Positions 8,817-16,997 of a DNA stretch of 64,000 nt are shown here, piece after piece; the stretch's first letter is position 1; each line of letters begins with the position of its first letter. The stretch is from Meira nashicola (Eukaryota > Basidiomycota > Exobasidiomycetes > Exobasidiales > Brachybasidiaceae), in contig BCJU01000001.1 in the NCBI GenBank assembly GCA_001600355.1, positions 1-64,000 of the forward strand, written 5' to 3'. The position numbers and the translations under genes were made by a program. The notes under the pieces were generated by a model. That model worked only from the letters and a program-made list of their open reading frames with translations, ran no database searches and was not told the origin of the DNA.

Positions 8817-11366
8817 ATGACGTCCTTCTTTTCTGCCGCATCAGCCCTTTTAACAGGTAAAAGTGGACCTTTGCCTGAATATACGATAGGAGAAAGAGAT
8901 AATTGGTTTGAAGGCAGAACGATTTGGTCGCTTCATTCAGCAATACGAAAGGAAGATGGGATGCCATGTTCGGTCTTGATTTTCGATTCACAGCATTCTT
9001 CTCATTCAAACTCAAAAAAGTCTCTATTACCATTGGCAAGAAATGCGTTAAGAAGATTGCGTACAACTCGACATCCAGATGTGATTAGATTATTGAACAG
9101 CGCAGAAACGCCAAGCGGTGTCTTTATTGCAGTAGAACATATTCGTCCTCTCGGTAAAGTATTAGCAGAGATGAGCAATCATGGAGCAAGTGGTAGCGGC
9201 AATAATTATGGAAAAGAAAGGTCGACAGCAACCACCACCACAACGCAAACACAAAAAGATGAATGGGTTGGTTGGGGTTTATCCAAAGTTACCAATGCTT
9301 TACGTTTTATGCATTCAGACATGCATGTTTCGCATGGAAATGTTCGAATAGATAGCATCTTTCTTGCACCTTCTGGAGAATGGAGATTAGGAGGATTAGA
9401 GCTCGTTAGCGATCAAGCAACATCAAATGATTTCATTGGATCATCTGAAGTAACCTCTCTGCTCTATACGATGGGAGGTATGGTGCCTGATGCGATACGA
9501 AACGCTCCACCGGAAGTCAAACAAGCTGGATGGAGCGTTCTGAAAGAGTTAGACATACATGCATTTGATTCTTACGCTTTTGGACGGATGATAATAGAAG
9601 CGTACAATGGCACACTTGCACCTTCAAGCTCCAACGCAAATGCGATTCCGGCCCAAGGTAGAGTGCCAACTCCCTTATTCACCCTGGTGAAAAGGATGCT
9701 TTTGCCCAATGCTAAATCACGCTTGAGAATCGAGACATTTGAAGAAGCAGGAAACAAAGTTCCAGGTGGCTTTTTTGCAGAAAATAGGTTGGTAAAGGTG
9801 GCCAACGGACTCGATGGTTTTATCTTATCATCCGAAGAAGATCGTGCGCAAATCTTGAAAACCATCAAACAATCATCCCAATCGTTTCCACCAGAATTTC
9901 TTCAACATAAAGTATTACCAGTCTTGGTAAATGCGATGACATTAGCCAGTGGATCAAGCAGCACATCAACAAACAACGTCGGAAACTCTGACGGAGAAAG
10001 GATAACAAACGTTCCTGCAAGCCTGCACGCAAGTCGATTGTTACCTTTGATCGTCCAATTAGGGCAACCGCTCAATGATGATGATTGGAAAAGAGCAGTA
10101 GCATCGACCATCTTTCAAACGTTTCAAAGCGCCGATCGATCAATTCGTATGGCTTTATTAGATAATTTGACGATGTTCATTCAAAAGCTTGATAACAAGC
10201 AAATTTCCGATCGAATTTGGCCTCAACTTTTGAGCGGTTTCGTTGATACTTCAGCAGTGATTCGAGAAGCGACCGTTCGTGCAATCGTGCCACTGTCAGA
10301 TAAATTGTCCGAACGTATTTTGAACAACGACCTTTTACGACAGCTGGCACGAACTCAAGTCGATTCAGAAGCTCAAATTCGTACCAATACCACAATTTTA
10401 TTGGGCAATCTAGCACCAAAATTAAGTCTTTCAACGCGAAAAAAGGTTCTTATTCCTGCCTTTATACGTGTACTCAAAGATACCTTTGTTCCTGCACGTA
10501 TTGCTGGAATTATGGCATTCATGGCTACAGCTGAAAGTTTCGATGGTACCGAAAGTGCGAATCAAATCTTACCTGCCATTTGTCCATGCTTACTAGACGG
10601 CGATCAAGGCGTACGTGAGCAAGCAAAGAGCGCTTTAGATCTGTTCTTGAAAAAGACAGAGGAAGCGGCCAAACGTTTGGGTTCAAGCCAAGAACACAGC
10701 CAACAAGAGAATAAAGAGGCGATTTCATCTTCTTTGATGCCAAATGTCACGGTACAATCGACGACAAGTGCTGCTACAGCTCTAGCTCAATGGACAGTAG
10801 CGAGATTTGGTGGTGGCATCGAAAATGCAGAAAAAGAAAGCCAAATTAATAAGGGAGAAACAAATTCGAATTCGCAGATTGCCGCAAATGGGAAATTGCA
10901 GCCTATATCAAATCAAACCGCTGCCGCTTTTGATATCGATTCTTTACATGATTCGCAGAATGAAACTGATGATGCAATGTCCCTTGGCATGATGGAAGAC
11001 GAACCGGAAGATGAAATTGCAAAAGCAGAAGCGCCACAAAACGTTTCTTGGTCCCAGAATGGCGATTTGATGAACGTAATGGATGACGAAGATGACTGGA
11101 CAAATTTTACTGCCGCACCTTCGAATGGCGCTCTTCATCGAAAAACGCAAGATGTGAAAAATCGCAATACGATTGCCAATACAACTACAGCTCGCAATTC
11201 GCCACAGGCGAAGTCCAGATTAGGCACTGTGAAACGTATGCAAAGCCCCTCAACAACTTCATCGTCGTCCGGGAATGTGAAAAACATATCAAATGGTAGC
11301 CGACATGCTTTACCCGTTCCGACCGTTCCACTAAATGATGAAGAAGAAGATGCATGGGATATATGA
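8817..11366 (+). CDS. SCY1-like pseudokinase (SCYL1/Cex1 family)
   Basis: An 849-residue protein with an N-terminal kinase-like domain (about 20-300), HEAT-type helical repeats (about 340-620) and a low-complexity acidic tail. The start, MTSFFSAASALLTG followed by GPLPEYTIGE, is typical of SCYL1. The kinase fold is degenerate: the catalytic-loop HRD is replaced by HGN and the DFG by GGLE, so phosphotransfer is unlikely. Family members (yeast Cex1, human SCYL1) act in COPI-linked Golgi-ER traffic and tRNA export. The tail carries DDEDDWTNF and the extreme C-terminus EEEDAWDI, acidic-tryptophan motifs that could bind coat or clathrin adaptors; that binding is inference. Single exon. Confidence 0.9.
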   Translation: MTSFFSAASALLTGKSGPLPEYTIGERDNWFEGRTIWSLHSAIRKEDGMPCSVLIFDSQHSSHSNSKKSLLPLARNALRRLRTTRHPDVIRLLNSAETPSGVFIAVEHIRPLGKVLAEMSNHGASGSGNNYGKERSTATTTTTQTQKDEWVGWGLSKVTNALRFMHSDMHVSHGNVRIDSIFLAPSGEWRLGGLELVSDQATSNDFIGSSEVTSLLYTMGGMVPDAIRNAPPEVKQAGWSVLKELDIHAFDSYAFGRMIIEAYNGTLAPSSSNANAIPAQGRVPTPLFTLVKRMLLPNAKSRLRIETFEEAGNKVPGGFFAENRLVKVANGLDGFILSSEEDRAQILKTIKQSSQSFPPEFLQHKVLPVLVNAMTLASGSSSTSTNNVGNSDGERITNVPASLHASRLLPLIVQLGQPLNDDDWKRAVASTIFQTFQSADRSIRMALLDNLTMFIQKLDNKQISDRIWPQLLSGFVDTSAVIREATVRAIVPLSDKLSERILNNDLLRQLARTQVDSEAQIRTNTTILLGNLAPKLSLSTRKKVLIPAFIRVLKDTFVPARIAGIMAFMATAESFDGTESANQILPAICPCLLDGDQGVREQAKSALDLFLKKTEEAAKRLGSSQEHSQQENKEAISSSLMPNVTVQSTTSAATALAQWTVARFGGGIENAEKESQINKGETNSNSQIAANGKLQPISNQTAAAFDIDSLHDSQNETDDAMSLGMMEDEPEDEIAKAEAPQNVSWSQNGDLMNVMDDEDDWTNFTAAPSNGALHRKTQDVKNRNTIANTTTARNSPQAKSRLGTVKRMQSPSTTSSSSGNVKNISNGSRHALPVPTVPLNDEEEDAWDI

Positions 11367-11677
11367 GAACTTTATAGAGTATCATTTGACTGAAATATCT
11401 GCATCACGTAAATGAAGAGAGACATTCTTCTTCTTTGCTCCAAATTGTATTAGTAGCACGAACATAAATACCATTTGTCTAGAGAGCCAATTTCGATCGA
11501 CTAATTGGACTGAGAGATGTCACCTATTATCACGTGGAGCTCGTAGCGATCTAAGCAGTTTTGATGCTGCGGAAAGCGTACAAATAATTATATGAATCCA
11601 GGTTGGCACTAGATGGGAAAGAAGAATAATCAGAAATGCGTGACAACCGTTGAAATTTTGTGTTTACTCAATTATAC
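11367..11677. other. convergent 3' intergenic
   Basis: About 310 bp between the tail-to-tail pseudokinase and sulfotransferase-like genes. I see no motif beyond AT-rich terminator-like sequence. Confidence 0.4.
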
Positions 11678-12833
11678 TCACTTGATCGCATCGGTGACTT
11701 CCTTTGGTAAATCTTGCTTCTCTGAATCCTTCTTTACATCTTTATCGTCTTGTTTCTTCTCCTGTCCTTGAGATTCACTCGTTGCGCTATTGCTATCGAC
11801 ACTATCAACACGTTTACGTTGTTTACCTGCTTGTTCTGCGCTTGGATCGACAGGAGTTTCACGTTTGAAGCCCGTACTATTTTGAGCAGCAGTATGGTAT
11901 CCTTGCCATGAATTGAATGCGTTCACTGTACCACTTTCCCAACTCAACATACCGTCATCAAAAGGCACTCCAATCGCTGCACAGTATCGCGCAACCACAT
12001 CATCTGGTCGTGCCAATAAATCGGAAGCATCAACCAATGGAGGCGGCATGGGTTGTGCTTGCACTTGACCGGGTATCAAATGAGCATCATTTGCCTCTTT
12101 TGCTGTGTGAAAAGTCGATTTTGGATTTGCCATCCAATCGTATAAAAGCTTCAATTCAACGTATCCAGCTTCAGCTGCATCAAAGTATGCGAAGCCTGCT
12201 GCACCATCTTGTACACATTTCCAGTAGCTAGGAACGCTCTTCTTTGGTGTCCGCATAAGGAATGTATGCTTAAATCTGCGCAAAAGATCGATAGGAAGGA
12301 TGGTAGGATTTTCCAGTGGATCGTTGAAAGCGATTGCAGCTTGATTATCGTTTTGCTTGTAAACTGTAGAATCAGGATGTAAACTTCTCAATGCTCCAGC
12401 AGAAAAAACGTATTGAGCCATATCCTTTATGAGTGAAGAAAGTAGCAAAAAAGAAAAATAAGATGGATGGAATGATTAGTAGTGATACGACGAATATATG
12501 CATGTAAGACAAACGCACCTTGATGAAAATATAACGACATGCAGTACGTTCATGTTGTCCAACGGTTACGTTTTCTTCTACACCTGATTCTGTTTCGGCC
12601 AAAACACTTTTTAATGTTCCTTCAACGGTCGAATTCCAATAACGACCTTCAGAGACTTCTTTGCACGCATCATCATCGTATCGATGACAGGGTCGTTTTT
12701 CTCCATAATAAAATGGCATACTTAGAGGTTCATGATAGCTACGTGTATCTGGCCTTTGCATAAAAGCACGTTCAAATGCCGATGAAACCGATCTTGGGTG
12801 ACACCAAACGATGATTGGAGTTGGAGATGACAT
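11678..12833 (-). CDS. P-loop sulfotransferase-family protein, two exons
   Basis: Exons are 12833-12519 and 12424-11678. The intron 12425-12518 (94 bp) has a GTGCGT donor and an AAAG acceptor, and the splice is phase 0. The 352-residue product starts with a PAPS/P-loop segment (WCHPRSVSSAFERAF). The splice joins IFIK to DMAQYV, restoring the FKDMAxY-type block, and RTPKKSVPSYWKC follows as the second nucleotide-binding element. This is the fungal sulfotransferase-like family, related to aliphatic sulfotransferases. The C-terminal 60 residues are charged, Ser- and Lys-rich and probably disordered. The start at MSSPTP is chosen because upstream codons lack similarity. The substrate is unknown. 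Confidence 0.8.
12425..12518 (-). other. spliceosomal intron of the sulfotransferase-like gene
   Basis: GTGCGT donor and AAAG acceptor. Removing it joins two conserved halves in phase 0; without splicing the frame ends soon after. Confidence 0.75.
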
Positions 12834-13330
12834 GATTAAATTCGATAAAAGTGAGAGATGGTGTGTAAGATGAGAAGATCGAGAGTAGTATTTCAAATTA
12901 TTTCTTCCTTTTCGCAGCCTGCACAGGTCATTCTTAGCCAAGAAGTTCTCAAAAATGTCCGAGGTCCAACTCTTCAGTATTGCATATAGATGAGTGTGTA
13001 AAAGCCAGTATCAGGCATTAACTCTCTGTGATGCAAGGATGGCGTGCTTGAAAGCGGGAAGAAGTTTGATCCATGAATTGTGAATGTTAATAATTGATAG
13101 AATTATATAAGCAATCTTTTCTGGCTCGGTATCGTTTAATCCTGCGCCGCGGAGAGACGGAATAAAATGCGAACGCGTATTTGATTGGGCCTTTCTCTTC
13201 AAATTTATTCCCTTCCCCGCATTTAACATACCAAACAAATACGAACAAAAAGTTCTCATTCTGCTCACATTTGAACTTATGTCAATTACTCCCATCATTA
13301 TCTTTTTGACGATTTCAAGTCTTTGAACAA
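12834..13330. other. divergent promoter region
   Basis: About 500 bp shared by the sulfotransferase-like and BCKDH E2 genes, which are transcribed away from each other. A GC-rich GCGCCGCGGAG patch lies near 13144. No coding sequence seen. Confidence 0.5.
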
Positions 13331-14965
13331 ATGTCTGGTTTGCGAATAAGTTGTCGTTCTACGGCAAACAGGTATTTGAAAAGATTTGCCATACGTGAAG
13401 CAGTTTCGATTTCATCAGATAAGAGAGGTTTCCAGTACAGTATATGCACATCATCAAGAAAGTGTCAGAAAAGGAAAAATTCATTGAATCAAAATAGAAT
13501 TGCGTTCACATTACCAAAGGGTAAACGTCCTTCTTTGAATCTCTGTTCCTCTTTGCAAGAGATCCGCTTCGAAACTGTTCAAACGAAAAGATCTTTCTCC
13601 AGCAATGCAATCTGTCAACAAAGTACACAAGAGGCTGATAATGCGAAAATAGTTGATTACCTTTTGGCAGACGTAGGAGAAGGCATTACAGAATGTGAAA
13701 TCGTGAAATGGTTTGTTGAAACGGGCACTCGTGTAGAAGAATTTGATAATTTAGTAGAAGTACAATCGGATAAAGCAAGCGTTGAAATTACTTCACGTTA
13801 TACGGGAACTGTGATCGAACATTGTTATCAGGTTGGACAAGTAGCCAAAGTAGGTAGCCCTCTTTGTCGTATCCGATTAGAATATGGACAAGATGTTGAA
13901 AGTGAATTAGATGGACAAAGTCATTCAAACGAAACGAAAGATGTAAATGAAGAGGTGAAAAATAATTCAGATCAAGTACAAGAAATTGAAAAAAGGCAGG
14001 AAAGCGACACTTCTTTCTCATCTTCTCGATTTAAAACTTTAGCAACTCCTGCAGTTCGTAGATTGACAAGAGAAAATGGAGTTCAAATTGAAGATGTCCG
14101 GGGTACAGGTAAAGATGGTAGAGTAACAAAAGAAGATGTTCAACAATTTATTGCATCAAAATCACAAGATCAACAGAAAGAATTTCATTCTCCATTGCAA
14201 CTTGAAGAAAACGCAAGCCAGTTTATCACAGAATCTATTCCTATCACAGGAGTACGTAAGGCAATGTTTAAAGCAATGAGTAACACTTGGACAGCACCTC
14301 ATTTTGGTTACAGCGATGAGGTTGATGTGACAGAATTAGAAGAGATTCGAAAGCGAATTGCCAAAGTGAACGGGAAAGGTACAAATCAAATTATAAACGA
14401 AGAGCCAAAAATGACTTTATTACCTTTTCTCTTAAAAGCATTATCGATCACCTTGAACGATCACCCTTTATTCCGTAGTATACTCGACACTCAATCCATG
14501 TCATTAAAACAAGCAAAAGAACATCGTATTTCGATTGCTTTTGCCTCTTCTAAGGGCCTTTTAACGCCTACTTTACAAGGTGACGTTCGATCGCTATCAA
14601 TAATCGATATTGCTCGACAGATAGGAAATTTGCAAAGCATTGGTGCAAGCCGAAATTTAACGCAAAGTGAAATGGGCAGCGGCGCTACGATCACTTTGAG
14701 CAACATAGGTAGTATCGGAGGAACACATACTTTCCCTTTAATTCCACCAACAGGTCAAATGATCATCGGCGCGATCGGCAGAACAAGAATCTTACCTAGA
14801 TTTGAAGGAGATCCTTCGAATGGCAAAGTGAGACCGGCAACAATTTTGCCAATCAGTTTCTCGGCTGATCATCGTATCGTGGAGGGAATAGAACTAGCAA
14901 AATTCGTCAATGATTGGAAAAAATTGCTGGAAGATCCAACGTCATGGATTGTGAAGATGCACTAA
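13331..14965 (+). CDS. branched-chain alpha-keto acid dehydrogenase E2 (dihydrolipoyl transacylase)
   Basis: A 544-residue mitochondrial enzyme core. The N-terminal ~95 residues are Arg/Ser-rich and end near KRSFSSNA, a presequence. A lipoyl domain follows (about 107-182) with the lipoylated Lys148 in SDKAS. Next is an E3/E1-binding domain (TPAVRRLTRENGV...GTGKDGRVTKEDV), then the acyltransferase domain. The lipoyl start YLLADVGEGITE and the EIVKWFV segment favour branched-chain over pyruvate E2. The active-site signature reads DHRIVEG, so catalytic His514 is present but the usual Asp of HxxxDG is Glu518. The enzyme transfers branched acyl groups to CoA in Val/Leu/Ile breakdown. Single exon. 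Confidence 0.92.
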   Translation: MSGLRISCRSTANRYLKRFAIREAVSISSDKRGFQYSICTSSRKCQKRKNSLNQNRIAFTLPKGKRPSLNLCSSLQEIRFETVQTKRSFSSNAICQQSTQEADNAKIVDYLLADVGEGITECEIVKWFVETGTRVEEFDNLVEVQSDKASVEITSRYTGTVIEHCYQVGQVAKVGSPLCRIRLEYGQDVESELDGQSHSNETKDVNEEVKNNSDQVQEIEKRQESDTSFSSSRFKTLATPAVRRLTRENGVQIEDVRGTGKDGRVTKEDVQQFIASKSQDQQKEFHSPLQLEENASQFITESIPITGVRKAMFKAMSNTWTAPHFGYSDEVDVTELEEIRKRIAKVNGKGTNQIINEEPKMTLLPFLLKALSITLNDHPLFRSILDTQSMSLKQAKEHRISIAFASSKGLLTPTLQGDVRSLSIIDIARQIGNLQSIGASRNLTQSEMGSGATITLSNIGSIGGTHTFPLIPPTGQMIIGAIGRTRILPRFEGDPSNGKVRPATILPISFSADHRIVEGIELAKFVNDWKKLLEDPTSWIVKMH

Positions 14966-15091
14966 AAAAGTCCAAAGAGAGAAATTGGAATGATGTAAGA
15001 ATGTATCACAAAGAGAAAGAACTGTAGATAATAATAAAAAATAACATTAGAGAAACCGATACATGAGAAATCGACATCGATGGAACCCATC

Positions 15092-16065
15092 CTATGCATC
15101 GTTCCAGAACGAATCAACGCTCTCCCCTTGCCCGTTACCTTGTCCCACATTAACGTATGAACTCAAAGAAATTTTCGATTCATCATGTTCTATAACATCT
15201 CTTGTGCTCGTTTGATCATTCACTAAAGCAGCCGATTCAAGACATTGTGCTATCCACAAGTTCTCTTCGACTAGTGACATTGTAGCGTCCGTAGATGATG
15301 AAGTAAAGCAGAACGGCGTCGTAGACGTCGATGAAATGGATTCCGTCTCCGTATTCTCAAATTGTGATCCTTCGTTTGTATCGATGCTGCTGCCGATTTG
15401 AGAGTGTGCTGCAATGCTATCGAAATCTCTTTCACTGAATCCGTTTGACAATTGTCCGATGAAGTCAAAGCCTTTGCACTCATCATAAGCCAAGATAGAA
15501 TCCATGCCCGCTGCAGGGCACTCATCTGTTCATGATGATTATCATGAAAGTTGAATGTCACCTCCTCTGCTGGGAGGCAAGCATGGGAATCGTATATACT
15601 TTGCTGCTGATGAGATGGTGATTGGATGCAAGGCTTTGATATGGTCTCGGAAGATTGCGTTTCAGATTTGGAAAGGAGATCGACAGGTAAATGTACATTC
15701 TCTCTTGGCGCTGCGACCGACGAAGGATCTGATTGAGATGTTGAAGATAGATTCTGGTTCATCAATAAAGTCTTGACTAAACCTTCTAATGTTCGAACAC
15801 GTTCTTCCAATTCTGCTTTTTCTGCACGTAATTGATTCGATTCTTGTTCCAATTCAGATACGTGTTTTTTTTTTCTATCACGACTCTTTTGAGCGGAAAC
15901 ACGATTACGAGCGGCACGAGCTGCAAGACGAACAGCTCTTTCTGGATCTACCGATCGTAATTTGAGAGCTAATTTGGTCTCATAGCCTTTTGTCGAACTG
16001 TTTGATGATGAAGATGTTGACCGGGCATCATCATCATCTGTGTAAGGAGGTGAAAGGTAGGACAT
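15092..16065 (-). CDS. Hac1/Cib1-type bZIP transcription factor of the unfolded protein response
   Basis: The unspliced reading frame runs 16065-15271 (264 residues). The spliced form uses 16065-15570 plus 15513-15092 (305 residues). The basic region lies at about 48-68 (AARNRVSAQKSRDRKKKHV) and a perfect heptad zipper at L72, L79, L86, L93, L100. The border between the two frames is a 56-nt non-GT-AG segment (15514-15569) flanked by Ire1-type hairpins, described separately. Hac1, XBP1 and the smut fungus Cib1 are activated this way: ER stress activates Ire1, which cuts the mRNA, and the new C-terminus gives the active factor. The spliced tail is acidic and Ser/Thr-rich, with DSFWNDA at its end, and fits an activation domain. 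The unspliced tail has a hydrophobic stretch and Arg clusters. Confidence 0.9.
15505..15520 (-). promoter_or_regulatory. 3' Ire1 splice-site hairpin
   Basis: TGCCCTGCAGCGGGCA forms a stem of TGCCC with GGGCA around the CTG|CAGC site, with cleavage between 15514 and 15513. The innermost C-G pair may be open in the Ire1-bound form, giving a larger loop that contains the heptamer CUGCAGC. Confidence 0.82.
15514..15569 (-). other. 56-nt unconventional (Ire1-type) intron
   Basis: On the minus strand the segment begins CAGAGG and ends CCCTG, so it is not a GT-AG intron. The 5' cut falls in CAG|CAGA and the 3' cut in CTG|CAGC; both fit CNG|CNGN. Its length is 56 nt (2 mod 3). Excision converts CCA-G to CCA-GCA-GCG-GGC-ATG-GAT and enters, exactly in phase, the ORF that stays open to 15092. 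Confidence 0.9.
15560..15578 (-). promoter_or_regulatory. 5' Ire1 splice-site hairpin
   Basis: GCCTCCCAGCAGAGGAGGT folds into a six-pair stem (five Watson-Crick plus a terminal G-U) closing a 7-nt loop CAGCAGA. Cleavage is expected after the third loop base, between 15570 and 15569. The 7-nt loop is the form Ire1 recognises in HAC1 and XBP1. Confidence 0.88.
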
Positions 16066-16256
16066 AGAAAGATGTTGTGAAATAATGGTGGTGGTAGTGT
16101 GAGTAAAGGCAACCGTCGATTGAATTCAATATTCTTATTTTTGCAATGAAACTTTAAATACGGTGCAGGCACATTGCCAAACGCACTCCGCGCAATGTTT
16201 GATACGCATGCATGCAACGAACCTAGACCACACAGGTGTGAAGCACTTTTCCTACA

Positions 16257-16264
16257 TGACGTGG
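16257..16264 (+). promoter_or_regulatory. UPRE-like element TGACGTGG
   Basis: TGACGTGG matches the core bound by XBP1/ATF6-type bZIP factors. It lies about 190 bp upstream of the bZIP start codon. A second GACGTGG on the other strand is at 16603-16609. Function is inferred. Confidence 0.45.
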
Positions 16265-16434
16265 AACTTTGTGCGTGCATTTCAGCCGGCGCACGCTTTA
16301 CGCTCTCCTCAGCGCAGCGCAGCGCTGCGTATACGCAGCAGATACATACATGTGTACACGGAAAACCGCCTTCCAGAAATTTACATTAGAAGGTTATCGA
16401 ATGTGTACAATAAATATCACTTCTATGCGTAAAG

Positions 16435-16446
16435 TACATAGACTAC
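16435..16446 (+). repeat. dispersed motif TACATAGACTAC, copy 1
   Basis: An exact 12-mer also present at 19100-19111 and 28270-28281; here the context is GTACATAGACTACATG. Intergenic. Confidence 0.75.
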
Positions 16447-16997
16447 ATGCCAGCCAGTATGTACAAGGCTCCCGCGCAAACTTAGGCCGCTCGCGCGCAG
16501 CCAAGTCACCGTGTTGCTTTCCTTCTGAGTAGCAGCAGACAAATGAATCTATTCTAAAATAGTCACTCTTTCTCACGTGAAGAGGTCAACTCCTAGAATA
16601 TGCCACGTCTAAATTTGTCTTGCATCTCGTCATAGATGCGCTCCATTTTAATTCGCCGAGTGGCGAATGCACTGAAGCAGTGTGAATCGATAAATCCCCT
16701 TTTTAACCTTCTGCGGGCGGGCACCTTGTGCGTGTCTATGTACGTACGTATGCGAAATTAAATTAGACTAGCGTCAGGCACGGACCATTCTGTTTTAAGA
16801 ATATCAGTATATTGATACCTAGAAACCCCGCTCAAGATTTAGACTATCGATGAAACTATATGCAAAGACAGACAAGCAAATTCTTTTCCTAAATCTTTCA
16901 GAGAGATAACCATCACCGCTTGTTAACTTTATCAAAAGTTATTAATTTTCCTTTGTCCTTATTATTCTTTTTTGATAAGCGGTTTATTGTTTCAATC

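Larger units (their letters stand above)
16066..16997. other. divergent promoter of bZIP and DAK genes
   Basis: About 930 bp. It includes TGACGTGG at 16257-16264 and GCCACGTCT at 16602-16610 (GACGTGG on the minus strand), both UPRE-like. A CACGTG box lies near 16574, a GC-rich AGCGCAGCGCAGCGCTGCG stretch at 16311-16329 and TACATAGACTAC at 16435-16446. Overlapping open frames at 16163-16532 exist in several frames with no protein pattern and are treated as non-coding. Confidence 0.6.

Noticed and set aside
16163..16532. Three overlapping plus-strand frames in the bZIP/DAK gap
   Set aside because: They overlap in different frames, are His/Cys-rich only because of repeated GCATGC and GCGC motifs, and have no recognisable domain.
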